A program made the translations under genes and the position numbers. A stretch of 40,217 nt of DNA, taken from assembly GCA_036276255.1 (NCBI GenBank), contig DASUPK010000193.1:1-40217 (forward strand), given 5' to 3'. Every line of letters begins with the position of its first letter. Positions within the stretch are counted from its first letter, which is position 1. Below are positions 32,547-40,217 of this stretch, piece after piece. The notes beneath the pieces were generated by a model. It was not told the origin of the DNA. It saw only the letters and a program-made list of their open reading frames with translations, and ran no database searches. This DNA is from DASUPK01 sp036276255 (GTDB lineage Bacteria; Actinomycetota; Thermoleophilia; Solirubrobacterales; 70-9).

Positions 32547-33836
32547 TTACGCAGATCGCGAATGGATCCGAACCGCCTCGATCCGGTTCTCGCGCACAGA
32601 TTCGACCCGGATCTCGAAACCGTCGGCGGTGATCACATCCCCCCGCTTCGGGAGCCTCCCGAGCTCGCCGAAGACGTAGCCGCCGATCGAGTTGTAGGCG
32701 TCGGTGTCGACCGGGAGCTCGATGCCCCGATCTGCCAGATCGCCGAGCGAGACATGGCCCCGGACGTACCAGTCGCCGTTCGCCAGCTGCCGCAGGGACC
32801 CTGCCAGCGGATCGGTCTCGTCCTCGATCTCGCCGACGACCTCCTCCAGGATGTCCTCGACGGTGACGATCCCCACGGTCCTGCCGTACTCGTCCACGAC
32901 GACCCCCATCGACGAGCGCTGCCGCTGGAGCTCGGTGAGCAGGTCGTCGAGCGGCTTGGTCTCGGGGACGATCAGGGCGTCCCTGACGGCCGAGTCGATC
33001 TTCGCCTCGGGACCCTCCGCCATCATCAGCCGGACCAGCCTCAGCGCGTGGACGATGCCGCGCACCCGATCCGCGTTGCCGTCCTCGACCACGACCAGGC
33101 GGTTGTGGCCGGAGGAGGTGCTCAGGTTGAGCGCGTCGGAGACGTTGGCGGAGTAGTTGACGGTGACGACGGCCGGGATCGGGGTCATCACCTCCCGAGC
33201 CTCCTGCTCGTGAAGGTGGAAGACGCCGCGCAACATCACGGCCTCTCCGGGGTCGAGTTTGCCGCCGACCGCCGACTGCGAAATCAGCACCTGAAGGTCC
33301 TCGGAGGTCGGCTGTTCCTCCAGCTCGCCTGGCCGCACCCCGAACATCCGCACGATTCCGTTGACCACCCACGTCAGCCCGAGCGTGAAGGGAGCGGTGA
33401 TCCGCCGGAACCAGCGCAGCGGGATCGCAAGGAGTGTGGCCGTTCCCTCCGGGCGCGAGATGGCGATCAGCTTCGGAACCTGCTCGCCCACCGAGATCTG
33501 CAGCGAGGTGACGAGGATGAAGGCGATCGCCACGGAGATCGTGACCGCGACGCCGTGCGAAAGCCCCCCGAACGCCGGCTTGATCAGCGTGGCGACGGCG
33601 GGCTCCACGAGCGCGCCGATGCCGATCGAGGCCATCGTGATCCCGACCTGGCAGGCCGAGAGGTACTCGTCGATCTGGTCGAGCTCGGCAAGCACCACGG
33701 AGGCGCGGCGACTCCCCTTGCTTGCGAGCTGCTCGAGCCGTGAGCGGCGAGAGCGCACCAGCGCGAACTCCGCGGCGACGAAGACGCCATTGACGGCGAT
33801 CAGGACGAGCAGCAGGACGAGCAGGGCAGCGGTCAT
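32547..33836 (-). CDS. CNNM/CorC-type membrane protein (DUF21-CBS-CorC_HlyC)
   Basis: 429 aa. A DUF21 membrane domain with about four helices (residues 1-180; VNGVFVAAEFALVRSRRSRLEQL is the typical first part) is followed by a CBS pair (about 205-325; MTPIPAVVTVNYSANVSDAL and GVVVDEYGRTVGIVTVEDILEEVVGEIEDE) and a C-terminal CorC_HlyC domain (about 340-425). Members act in magnesium/cobalt efflux or resistance and were formerly called hemolysins. All parts are intact. Confidence 0.93.
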   Translation of the reverse strand: MTAALLVLLLVLIAVNGVFVAAEFALVRSRRSRLEQLASKGSRRASVVLAELDQIDEYLSACQVGITMASIGIGALVEPAVATLIKPAFGGLSHGVAVTISVAIAFILVTSLQISVGEQVPKLIAISRPEGTATLLAIPLRWFRRITAPFTLGLTWVVNGIVRMFGVRPGELEEQPTSEDLQVLISQSAVGGKLDPGEAVMLRGVFHLHEQEAREVMTPIPAVVTVNYSANVSDALNLSTSSGHNRLVVVEDGNADRVRGIVHALRLVRLMMAEGPEAKIDSAVRDALIVPETKPLDDLLTELQRQRSSMGVVVDEYGRTVGIVTVEDILEEVVGEIEDETDPLAGSLRQLANGDWYVRGHVSLGDLADRGIELPVDTDAYNSIGGYVFGELGRLPKRGDVITADGFEIRVESVRENRIEAVRIHSRSA

Positions 33837-33982
33837 CGCGGCCGGTCCGGCTCAGGCAACCGGCCCGCGGCCGGATCGCAGACGCCCCGGAGGGCGCTCG
33901 TACTTCGAGGGAGGTCGTCGTCGGTCACTGGCGACGGGCCAAGGCTACCGGACGCGATGACGGTGTTTCCGGTTCCCGCTAT
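33837..33982. other. Intergenic region, 146 bases
   Basis: It lies upstream of the CorC gene and downstream of the pterin dehydratase gene. It is GC-rich with several short CCGG-type repeats. I see no ORF, tRNA or convincing promoter hexamers. Confidence 0.5.
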
Positions 33983-34261
33983 CTAGGCGAGCGCCTCCAC
34001 CTTCTTCGCCAGCTCGAAGTCGTTCTCGGTGATCCCGCCCTCGGAGTGGGTCGAGATCGCCACCTCCACCTGGCTCCATGAGATCGCGATGTCGGGGTGG
34101 TGGCCCATCTCCTCGGCCGGGCCGACGATCGAGTCGACGAACTCGACGGATCCCTTGAAGTCGCCGCGGTCGAAGCTCTTGACGATGTACTCGCCCCGCT
34201 GCCGCCAGCCGTCGAGGCCCTTGAGCCCCTCCTTGATCTGCTCGTCGCTGAGAAGTGCCAT
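33983..34261 (-). CDS. 4a-hydroxytetrahydrobiopterin dehydratase (PCD/DCoH family)
   Basis: 92 aa, full length for the family. The active-site block EEMGHHPDIAISWSQVEVAISTHSEGGITENDFELA carries the conserved His pair and Asp/Pro. The enzyme dehydrates 4a-hydroxypterins after aromatic-amino-acid hydroxylation, though many bacterial copies stand alone with uncertain substrates, as here. It is divergent from the BtuF-like gene with only nine bases between the start codons. Confidence 0.93.
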   Translation of the reverse strand: MALLSDEQIKEGLKGLDGWRQRGEYIVKSFDRGDFKGSVEFVDSIVGPAEEMGHHPDIAISWSQVEVAISTHSEGGITENDFELAKKVEALA

Positions 34262-34270
34262 ATTCGTCGG

Positions 34271-35203
34271 GTGCGAATCGCGAGCCTGGTCCCGTCCGCT
34301 ACCGAGATGCTATTCGCCCTCGGCCTGGGGGATCAAGTCGTTGCCGTGACCCACGAGTGCGACTACCCGCCCGAGGCGGCGAGCAAGCGCCATCTGACCC
34401 GGAGCCTCGTTCCCACATATTCGGCGGCCACAAACACCGCCGCCGGACCCACTGCAGGCGAGATCGACGCCGAGGTCAGGCGGCTGACCGGCGAGGGCCG
34501 CCACCTCTACGAGCTCGAGGAGCCCGCGCTGCGGGAGCTCCGCGTCGAGCTGATCGTGACCCAGGCCGTCTGCGAGGTCTGCGCCGTCTCCTACGACGAC
34601 GTCGTGGCCTTGGGGGGCCGGCTTCCCACCCGTCCGCGGGTGATCTCGCTCGATCCGTCGAATTTCGCGGAGGTGCTCGCCGACGTCCCGCGCCTGGGCG
34701 AGGCCGCCGGCGTCTCCGATCGCGCCGTCGCCCTCAATGACGAGCTCGCGTCGCGCCTCGCCGCCACTCGTCGGGCCGTCGCCGGAGCCACACGACCCAA
34801 GGTGCTGGCGCTCGAATGGCTGGACCCTCCGTTCATCGGGGGTCACTGGGTGCCCGAGATGATCGAGATCGCAGGGGGTGAAGACGTCCTCGGCGTCGCG
34901 GGCGCGAAGTCCCGGACCGCGGAGTGGGACGAGCTCGCAGCTTCGAGCCCCGACGTCGTCGTCGCGATGCCCTGCGGCTGGAACGCGACGCGGGCGCGTG
35001 CCGAGGTCGAAGCCCATGCCACCGAGGTGGCCGCCATCGGCGCCGCGCGAGTCTGGACGGTCGACGCGGCTGCCTCCTTCTCGCGGCCGGGCCCGCGCCT
35101 GGTGGAGGGCACGGAGCTGCTCGCCCATCTGCTCCACCCGGATAGGGTTGACCCGCCCGAGGGCGTTCCATTCGAACGGGTCGAGGAGAGGTCATGGGCT
35201 TGA
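34271..35203 (+). CDS. BtuF-like cobalamin/siderophore-binding protein without signal peptide
   Basis: 310 aa from GTG 34271; upstream frame is a shadow. RIASLVPSATEMLFALGLGDQVVAVTHECDYP is the classic start of the substrate-binding-protein fold of COG0614. There is no export signal, which is usual in the subgroup with the HECDYP motif, so it is probably cytoplasmic. TQAVCEVCAVSYDDV has two Cys of possible ligand relevance. The annotation as a cobalamin-binding protein is by family habit; the ligand is not shown by the sequence. It overlaps the next gene by ten bases. Confidence 0.8.
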   Translation: MRIASLVPSATEMLFALGLGDQVVAVTHECDYPPEAASKRHLTRSLVPTYSAATNTAAGPTAGEIDAEVRRLTGEGRHLYELEEPALRELRVELIVTQAVCEVCAVSYDDVVALGGRLPTRPRVISLDPSNFAEVLADVPRLGEAAGVSDRAVALNDELASRLAATRRAVAGATRPKVLALEWLDPPFIGGHWVPEMIEIAGGEDVLGVAGAKSRTAEWDELAASSPDVVVAMPCGWNATRARAEVEAHATEVAAIGAARVWTVDAAASFSRPGPRLVEGTELLAHLLHPDRVDPPEGVPFERVEERSWA

Positions 35204-35928
35204 ACTGGGCCGAGCACACCGTCGAGATCGAGGCGCCGATCGAGACCTGCTTCGCGGCGATCATCGACTACGAGACCTTCCCGAACTGGCAGGGGGCGGT
35301 GGTCGATACCGAAGTACTCGACTGGGACTCGAAGGGCCGTGGCAAGCGCGTCCGCCTCTTCATCGACGCCAAGGTCCGCAAGGTCGATTACACGCTCGAC
35401 TACAGCTACGAGGCGCCCACGCGAATCGAGTGGGACTTCGTCGAGGGCAACGGCATCAACGGTGCCGATGGCCATTACCTCTTCGAGGAGCTCGATGCCG
35501 CCCGGACCCGAGCGACCTACAAGCTCGGGCTCGAGGTCGGCATCCCTCTGCCCGGACCGGTCGCCCGGCGGGCGCACAAGACGACGCTGAAGGGCTCCGT
35601 CGAGGACCTGAAGAGGGAGGCCGAGCGCCGCGCGGCCTCTGCCCGCAAGGCGAGCAACGACGACCGCGCGAAGGAGCGCTCGCGCGAGGACACACTGGCC
35701 GAGAAGGTCGGCATCAAGCGGGAGGAGCCGAGCGTGGCGCCGCCGCCGAGCGAGCCGGAGGACTGGGCGACACAGGACGGAACTGCCTCCCTCGTCGAGC
35801 TCCCGGTGAAGGTCGCCGGCCGCGCGGCGGGCCTGGGGTTCGGCTTGGCGCGGCGCACGGTGGGCGTGGGGCTCGAGGTGGCCGGCGCGGTCGCGGACCG
35901 GATACGCGGGCTAGCCCGCGACCGCTAA
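35194..35928 (+). CDS. SRPBCC (START-like) protein with long C-terminal extension
   Basis: 244 aa. Residues 1-150 form an SRPBCC ligand-binding domain (AEHTVEIEAPIETCFAAIIDYETFPNWQG; DYSYEAPTRIEWDFVEGNGI). A charged Lys/Arg/Glu-rich helix (about 140-175) and a Pro-rich linker follow. The last 50 residues are Gly/Ala/Val-rich and amphipathic (VKVAGRAAGLGFGLARRTVGVGLEVAGAVADRI), possibly membrane-associating. ATG 35194 is translationally coupled to the BtuF-like gene. Its 3' end overlaps the convergent rhomboid gene by 18 bases. Confidence 0.85.
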   Translation: MGLNWAEHTVEIEAPIETCFAAIIDYETFPNWQGAVVDTEVLDWDSKGRGKRVRLFIDAKVRKVDYTLDYSYEAPTRIEWDFVEGNGINGADGHYLFEELDAARTRATYKLGLEVGIPLPGPVARRAHKTTLKGSVEDLKREAERRAASARKASNDDRAKERSREDTLAEKVGIKREEPSVAPPPSEPEDWATQDGTASLVELPVKVAGRAAGLGFGLARRTVGVGLEVAGAVADRIRGLARDR

Positions 35929-36756
35929 CGCCCCGGCGAACGTCGCCGCGAAGATCAGCAGGATCCCGGCGAGCTCCAGGGTGAATCCCGGGCGTCCGCT
36001 CATCCGGCGCTCCACGAAGATCACCAGCAGCGCGGCGATCGTCCCCCCGATCAGGCCGCCGATATGGCCGCCGACCGAGATCCCCGGGATCGCAAAGGTC
36101 AGTACCAGGTTGAGGACGATGAAGACGCCGAACTGCTGTGCGACCTGCTCGATCCCCCGCCCCCGCGCGACGACGATGACGGCCGCCATCAGGCCGAAGA
36201 TCGCGCCCGAGGCGCCGACCGTGACGGTGTTGGGATCGACGATCAACGCGCCCAGCGAGCCGGCGACGAGCGAGACGAAGTAGATGCCGAGGAACCGGGG
36301 CGTGCCGATGGCCGGCTCGAGGATGCTGCCCGCGACGTAGAGGACATACATGTTGAACAGCAGGTGGAGGAATCCGGCGTGGAGGAAGCCGCCCGAGATC
36401 ACCCGCCACCAGTCGCCGTTCGCGATGTCGGGACCGCGCAGGCCGGCGTCGTGGATCACCGACCCCCCGCTGCTGAACTGCCCCGCACCGCCGCCGGCCA
36501 GCTCGACCAGGAAGACGATCACGTTGATCGCGATCAGGGCGATCGTCGCGGGCATCTTGCCAGCTGTGGGGCTGAAGGCCCCCTGGCCGACCCGGACCTT
36601 GGTCGTCTGCCGCGCGCACTCGGGGCAGCGCATGCCGACCGAGGTCGACGTCATGCACTCCGGGCAGATCGGGCGCCCGCAGTTCGAGCATGAGACGCCG
36701 GTCTCCCGGTCCGGATGGCGGTAGCAAGTCTGGCGCGGCTGAGTCGAAGCCTCCAT
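35911..36756 (-). CDS. Rhomboid intramembrane protease with N-terminal zinc finger
   Basis: 281 aa. A cytoplasmic zinc-binding region (residues 10-48: C11, H14, C23, C26, C31, C34, C44, C47; B-box-like) precedes six or seven membrane helices. The catalytic dyad is Ser183 in GASGAIFG and His231 in GGHIGG. Asn135 in HLLFNMYVLY is the oxyanion residue. The B-box-rhomboid arrangement is common in actinobacteria. The substrate is unknown. Confidence 0.94.
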   Translation of the reverse strand: MEASTQPRQTCYRHPDRETGVSCSNCGRPICPECMTSTSVGMRCPECARQTTKVRVGQGAFSPTAGKMPATIALIAINVIVFLVELAGGGAGQFSSGGSVIHDAGLRGPDIANGDWWRVISGGFLHAGFLHLLFNMYVLYVAGSILEPAIGTPRFLGIYFVSLVAGSLGALIVDPNTVTVGASGAIFGLMAAVIVVARGRGIEQVAQQFGVFIVLNLVLTFAIPGISVGGHIGGLIGGTIAALLVIFVERRMSGRPGFTLELAGILLIFAATFAGALAVAG

Positions 36757-36774
36757 TGTTCGCCAGCCTAGATC

Positions 36775-36807
36775 AGCGGGGGTTTCGGCCCGGCGGCTGG
36801 CCCCGCT
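36775..36807 (-). terminator. Stem-loop at the end of the anti-sigma gene
   Basis: AGCGGGG (36775-36781) pairs with CCCCGCT (36801-36807), which includes part of the anti-sigma stop codon; a GGCC pair can extend the loop. It is a likely transcript end for the sigma/anti-sigma operon, but no U-tract is present. Confidence 0.35.
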
Positions 36808-37522
36808 ATTCGACCGTCGCGCTGAGCAGCACCGGAGAGGTCGGTGCGGTTTCCCCCGGCTGGGGCTCGAGCGTGACCATCACCTTCGTGCCCTTATCGA
36901 GGGACCCGTCGACCGCCGTCATCGCGCGGCCCGAGCTGTCCGGGATGAAGTTCGAGGATGGCCGCAGATTCGAACCTTGGCCCACCCACACCTGGTAGAC
37001 CTGACGCCCGCTCAGGTGGTGCTTGAGTCCGTGGAGATCGAGCATCGAGGACTCATCGCCGACGGCGAGAGTGCCGCCGATCCCGGACTGAGCCACTACC
37101 GGGACGGTCGGTTCGCGCCCTCCGTTCCCAGCTTCGTCGGCGACCAGGTATCCGCCGACTCCGGCGCCGACGATCGCCAGCCCAGCCAGTCCCATCGCGG
37201 GCCGCATCAGCAGCCCGCGAAAGCCTCGCCGCTCGCGCCGCGCCGTCGCTTCCTCCCTGCTCCGGGCGCCGCTCAGCTCAGCCTGCTTCGCCTCCGCCTC
37301 CTCGCGGACGATCGCGAGCACGCGCTCGCGCAGCTCGGGCGGTGGCTCGATCTGATCGACCGACTCGCCCAGCACTGCGACCGCCGGGACGAGGGCCTCG
37401 AGCTCCCTCGTGCAGCGGGCGCAGCCCGGAGCATGGGCTTCGATCTCTGCGGTCTCCCGGGGATCGAGCGCGTCCAGCGAGTAGGCGACCAGCTCGTCTC
37501 TGTCCGGGTGGTCGCCGGTCAC
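36806..37522 (-). CDS. RskA-like anti-sigma factor
   Basis: 238 aa. The N-terminal zinc-containing anti-sigma domain has HAPGCARC (H-x3-C-x2-C, residues 30-37). A membrane helix lies at about 107-128 (PAMGLAGLAIVGAGVGGYLV). The outer RskA domain ends with YQVWVGQGSNLRPSSNF...VTLEPQPGETAPTSPVLL, typical of regulators of SigK. It should hold the adjacent sigma factor inactive until cleaved by membrane proteolysis. The ATG at 37522 overlaps the sigma stop (ATGA). Confidence 0.93.
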   Translation of the reverse strand: MTGDHPDRDELVAYSLDALDPRETAEIEAHAPGCARCTRELEALVPAVAVLGESVDQIEPPPELRERVLAIVREEAEAKQAELSGARSREEATARRERRGFRGLLMRPAMGLAGLAIVGAGVGGYLVADEAGNGGREPTVPVVAQSGIGGTLAVGDESSMLDLHGLKHHLSGRQVYQVWVGQGSNLRPSSNFIPDSSGRAMTAVDGSLDKGTKVMVTLEPQPGETAPTSPVLLSATVE

Positions 37523-38091
37523 CAGGCCTCCGCCAGGTTCGCCCTGATCTTGTCCATGCCGAGCCGCATCCGGCCCTTGACCGTACCGAGGGGCTGGTTC
37601 AGCATCTCCGCGATCTCGGAGTGGCTGAAGCCGCCGAAGTAGGCGAGCTCGATGACCTTGGACTGATCATCGGGAAGATCCTTGATGGCCCCGCGCACTT
37701 CGCGTGCGGTCTCGCGGCGAAGGGCCTCGGTGTCGGTTTGCTCCTCTGACGCGCTCCGCTCGAGCAGCTCTTCGCCCCCCGCCGCCAGCTTGGGCGAGCG
37801 CCCCTGCTCCTTACGCAGCAGGTCGATCGCCCGGTTGCGGACGATCCCGAGAGTCCAGGCCCGGACGCTGCCGCGGGCGCGGTCGTAGCGAGCGCCGCTC
37901 CGCCAGATGGAGAGCAGGGCCTCCTGCGTCACGTCCTCGGCAGCGGTCCGGCTGCCGACGATCCGGTAGGCGAGCGAGTAGGCGGCCCCGGCATGCCGGT
38001 CGTAGAAGACCTCAAAGGCAAGCGGGTCCTCGCGCGCGAGGCGCGGCATCAGGTCCTCGTCGGCGAGGCGCTGCAACTCGCCGCGCGTCAT
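37519..38091 (-). CDS. ECF RNA polymerase sigma factor, SigK-like
   Basis: 190 aa. Region 2 (FYDRHAGAAYSLAYRIVGSRTAAEDVTQEALLSIWRS) and region 4 (DLPDDQSKVIELAYFGGFSHSEIAEMLNQPLGTVKGRMRLGMDKIR) are both complete, joined by an acidic linker. The partner is the RskA-like anti-sigma encoded directly downstream with a four-base overlap. The target genes are not shown; the divergent DUF4383-like gene is one candidate. Confidence 0.95.
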   Translation of the reverse strand: MTRGELQRLADEDLMPRLAREDPLAFEVFYDRHAGAAYSLAYRIVGSRTAAEDVTQEALLSIWRSGARYDRARGSVRAWTLGIVRNRAIDLLRKEQGRSPKLAAGGEELLERSASEEQTDTEALRRETAREVRGAIKDLPDDQSKVIELAYFGGFSHSEIAEMLNQPLGTVKGRMRLGMDKIRANLAEAW

Positions 38092-38183
38092 GTGCCCGCC
38101 CTCCGATGATCTACTTGGATACCTCCCACGAACATGCCTACGAGCACTGGCAGAAAACGGATCATGGCTGCAAGGAGGTCGCG

Positions 38184-38624
38184 ATGGATGACGCTGGTCC
38201 CGCCAGGCTGTACTGCCTGCTCGTAGGTGGAGTCCTGGTCATCGCCGGGATCATCGGCTTCTTCTACGAGGCGAGCTTCGCCAGCGGCGACTCGATCAGG
38301 ACCGACGACGTGTTCGGCGTCCTCTCGGTCAACGGCTGGCACAACGTCGTGCACATCGCGATCGGGGCACTGTTGCTGGTCTGCGCGGGATCCGCCGCCC
38401 GGGGCGCGTCGCTGTTCGTCGGCATCCTCTATATCGCCCTCTGCGTACTCGGGTTCATCGCCACGAGTCACGGCGGGATCACCTTCGTCGCCAAGGACGA
38501 CGTGCTGTTCAAGCTGGTGCCCGTCAACAACGAGGACAACGTCCTTCACCTGATCCTGGGGATCACCGGAGTGATCGCGTACTTCGCCTCCCGCCCTGCG
38601 AGCCGCGCGGCGGCCGCGACATAG
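38184..38624 (+). CDS. DUF4383-like membrane protein
   Basis: 146 aa from ATG 38184, with an excellent AAGGAGG ribosome-binding site seven bases upstream; longer in-frame starts are not needed. Four membrane helices are visible (LYCLLVGGVLVIAGIIGFFY, VVHIAIGALLLVCAGSA, LFVGILYIALCVLGFIAT, VLHLILGITGVIAYFA). The motif GWHNVVHIAIGAL and the late NNEDNVLHL are typical of DUF4383 (from memory). The role is unknown. It is divergent from the SigK-like gene with 92 bases between, so it may share its control. Confidence 0.85.
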   Translation: MDDAGPARLYCLLVGGVLVIAGIIGFFYEASFASGDSIRTDDVFGVLSVNGWHNVVHIAIGALLLVCAGSAARGASLFVGILYIALCVLGFIATSHGGITFVAKDDVLFKLVPVNNEDNVLHLILGITGVIAYFASRPASRAAAAT

Positions 38625-38628
38625 GCGG

Positions 38629-38997
38629 CTAGTCGCGGCGGTTGCGGACCTGGTCTCGGACCTGATCGGCGATATCCGAAACCTGGTCCGCCAACTCCGA
38701 GAAGCGCGAGGGCTTCCTACCGCCTCGGCGGCGCAGCTCGACCAGGACCAGTCCTCCCGCCGCGACGCCGCCGGCGGCGATCGCGGCGGCCGGGCGGACC
38801 CAGTTGCGCGGGTCGCGCAGGGAGCGGAGCTCGGACTCGGAGAGCTCGTCCGCCCAGGCGGAGAGCTCCTCGGCGGCGGCCTCAGTGACGGCGCTCAGAG
38901 TCTCCTCAACGCGGCCCGAGAGCTTCTCGGGCGGCTCGATCGGGCGCAGCGCCGAGCGGAGCAGGTTCTCGACGTCGCCGGGCGTCTCAGCCGCCAT
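38629..38997 (-). CDS. Small single-pass membrane protein paired with an ECF sigma factor
   Basis: 122 aa. The N-terminal 65 residues are acidic and helical (VENLLRSALRPIEPPEKLSGRVEETLSAVTEAAAEELSAWADEL). One membrane helix (about 68-88) and a basic C-terminus with a coiled-coil-like stretch (SELADQVSDIADQVRDQVRNRRD) follow. It overlaps the sigma gene by 11 bases. Position suggests an anti-sigma role, but no zinc-finger motif is present, so this is inference. Confidence 0.75.
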   Translation of the reverse strand: MAAETPGDVENLLRSALRPIEPPEKLSGRVEETLSAVTEAAAEELSAWADELSESELRSLRDPRNWVRPAAAIAAGGVAAGGLVLVELRRRGGRKPSRFSELADQVSDIADQVRDQVRNRRD

Positions 38998-39544
38998 TGA
39001 CGCTCATCTCCTCTTCGAGCTGCTTGATCGCCCGGTGGATCAGGACCTTGGTCGCCCCGTCCGAGCGGCCCAGCGACCGGGCGATCTCGCGGTTGTCCAT
39101 GCCGAGCGCGAACCGCATGATCAGGGCGTCGCGGCGATCGTCGGGCAGGTGCTGGAGGTGCTCCATCACGCTCTTCAGCTCCTCCCGCCCCTCGACGATG
39201 CGCTCGGTGCCGTGCAGAGCGGCAATCGGCTCCGACTCCTCGAGGACCCGCTGCGGGCGCCGGGCCCGGTCGCGGTGGTAGTTGGAAGCGAGGTTGTGCG
39301 CGATCCGGATGAGCCAGGGGCGAAGAGGGCGCCCGTTCGACTCGCGACGGGCGCGCTCGAAGTGCCGGTAAGCCTGGAGGAAGGCCTGCTCGGTGACGTC
39401 CTCGGCGTCGTGGTGGTTGCCGACGCGGTAGTAGGAGTAGGAGTAGACGTCGCGGAGATGGTCGCGATAGAGCTGCTCGAAAGCGGCGTCCAACTCGGCC
39501 TTGTCGGCCCCGGAGGGGACGGATGTCTGCGCGCGCTCGGCCAC
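38987..39544 (-). CDS. ECF RNA polymerase sigma factor
   Basis: 185 aa. Region 2 is FEQLYRDHLRDVYSYSYYRVGNHHDAEDVTEQAFLQAYRHFERAR, with PLRPWLIRIAHNLASNYHRDRARR after it. Region 4 is HLPDDRRDALIMRFALGMDNREIARSLGRSDGATKVLIHRAIKQL. The family resembles SigE/SigW-like factors but I do not assign a subgroup. It is not closely similar to the SigK-like factor about 0.9 kb away. Confidence 0.92.
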   Translation of the reverse strand: MAERAQTSVPSGADKAELDAAFEQLYRDHLRDVYSYSYYRVGNHHDAEDVTEQAFLQAYRHFERARRESNGRPLRPWLIRIAHNLASNYHRDRARRPQRVLEESEPIAALHGTERIVEGREELKSVMEHLQHLPDDRRDALIMRFALGMDNREIARSLGRSDGATKVLIHRAIKQLEEEMSVNGG

Positions 39545-39563
39545 GAATCAAGCGTACCCATCA

Positions 39564-40217
39564 TCACGCAGCGCGCCTCGCCCGTTCGGCGCGGCGCAAG
39601 CCCGCCATCCATTCGCCCGGGGTGATCTCGCCGGCGATCAGCCGCGCCAGGCCGTCCAGGCCCGGTGCCTCGACGCCGGAGTCACTCACCGTGCGAGCGA
39701 TCAAGGGGACCGAGTCGAGGCCCTCGGAGGCCTGGCCGATGATCGAGGGGATCTCGGCGGCTGGGGTGCCCTGGCCCAACAGCTCCCCGGCGCGGCGGTT
39801 GCGGCTGTTGGGGGCGAGGATGGTCGCGGTGAGGTCGCCGACACCGGCGAGTCCGGAGAAGGTCTCCAGGCGGGCGCCCCGCACCAGTGCGTAGTCAAGG
39901 CACTCCCGCCAGACCTCGGCGGTGGCGATGCCGGCGGCGTTCATGCCGTGCGGCTCGGCCGCGGCGGCGGCGACGGCGGCCGCGTTCTTGGCCACTCCGG
40001 CCATCTCGACTCCGGTCACGTCGTCGGTCCGCTCGCAGACGAGCCCCGCCTCGTCGAAGACCTCGCCGAGCTGGCTGCGCAGGTCGGCATCGGGGCTGCC
40101 GAGCACGAGGGCGGCCATGCCCGCCGTCGCCTCGCGGGCGTGGGCCGGGCCACCGAGGCAGGCGCAGGCCCGGGCGCGGATGCGGTCCGAGACGTAGCGG
40201 TTCGGCAGCGTTCCCTT
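39564..40217 (-). CDS. gpsA: NAD(P)-dependent glycerol-3-phosphate dehydrogenase, N-terminus outside window
   Basis: Only the last 217 residues are present, and the frame is open to the window edge (PNRYVSDRIRARACACLGGPAHAREA). GVEMAGVAKNAAAVAAAAA carries the catalytic Lys. The substrate block ETFSGLAGVGDLTATILAPNSRNRRAGELLGQG has the conserved Gly-Asp-Leu and the Ser-Arg-Asn-Arg phosphate motif. It makes glycerol-3-phosphate for membrane lipids from dihydroxyacetone phosphate. The end is short and Arg/Ala-rich, normal for the family. Confidence 0.93.
   Translation of the reverse strand, partial: KGTLPNRYVSDRIRARACACLGGPAHAREATAGMAALVLGSPDADLRSQLGEVFDEAGLVCERTDDVTGVEMAGVAKNAAAVAAAAAEPHGMNAAGIATAEVWRECLDYALVRGARLETFSGLAGVGDLTATILAPNSRNRRAGELLGQGTPAAEIPSIIGQASEGLDSVPLIARTVSDSGVEAPGLDGLARLIAGEITPGEWMAGLRRAERARRAA

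Noticed and set aside
38108..38183. 25-residue N-terminal extension of the DUF4383-like protein
   Set aside because: A perfect AAGGAGG site lies just before ATG 38184 and the upstream residues do not look like a membrane protein start.
1..40217. tRNA, rRNA, insertion sequences, phage genes or attachment sites
   Set aside because: Gaps are at most about 180 bases and none folds as a tRNA or holds transposase or integrase motifs; composition is even throughout.

Overview
The window looks like a chromosomal segment of a high-GC actinobacterium. Several features suggest a Thermoleophilia-like (Solirubrobacterales/Gaiellales) lineage, although no rRNA or marker gene here proves it. These are the actinobacterial-type [NiFe] hydrogenase, an F420/LLM-type oxidoreductase, paired ECF sigma/anti-sigma genes, frequent GTG starts and very tight gene packing. 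No tRNA, rRNA, CRISPR array, insertion sequence or phage gene was seen, and no gene-free stretch exceeds 200 bases.

Positions 1-13998 (minus strand) form one long operon for a group 1h (formerly group 5) high-affinity [NiFe] hydrogenase. The order in transcription is hypC, a second HypC/HupF-like gene, hypD, hypE, hydrogenase small subunit, large subunit, a NifU/Rieske-like protein, three uncharacterised hydrogenase-associated proteins, a maturation protease, hypA, hypB, a tandem-SIS protein, and hypF (cut by the window edge). Most junctions are ATGA/GTGA-type overlaps. Only the structural subunits and the NifU-like gene have real spacers. A consensus-like promoter (TTGACA, 17 bases, TAGGTT) sits about 60-85 bases before hypC. 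The small subunit has the C-x-x-D proximal-cluster signature of group 1h and no Tat signal. The expected role is oxidation of atmospheric H2 for persistence energy.

Positions 14125-24495 hold a small gene of unknown role, a cupin, an NTF2-like protein, then a lysine/threonine operon (lysA-hom-thrC-thrB) ending with a small protein made of an almost perfect Ser-x-x triplet repeat. After these come an alpha/beta hydrolase, a Ser/Gly-rich membrane-anchored protein, a coiled-coil M23 endopeptidase and an acyl-CoA dehydrogenase.

Positions 24675-33836 hold a CWB2-type surface protein/80-aa protein/metallo-beta-lactamase operon, an LLM oxidoreductase, an AlkA-type glycosylase, a thiolase, an NTF2-like protein, a 3-hydroxyacyl-CoA dehydrogenase, an M28 lipoprotein peptidase, a small basic protein and a CBS/CorC membrane protein. 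The acyl-CoA dehydrogenase and thiolase promoters carry nearly identical dyad operators, so they probably share a TetR-family regulator not encoded here.

Positions 33983-40217 hold a pterin dehydratase, a BtuF-like protein, an SRPBCC protein, a zinc-finger rhomboid protease, a SigK/RskA-like pair, a DUF4383-like membrane protein, a second ECF sigma factor with a small membrane partner, and the 3' part of gpsA.
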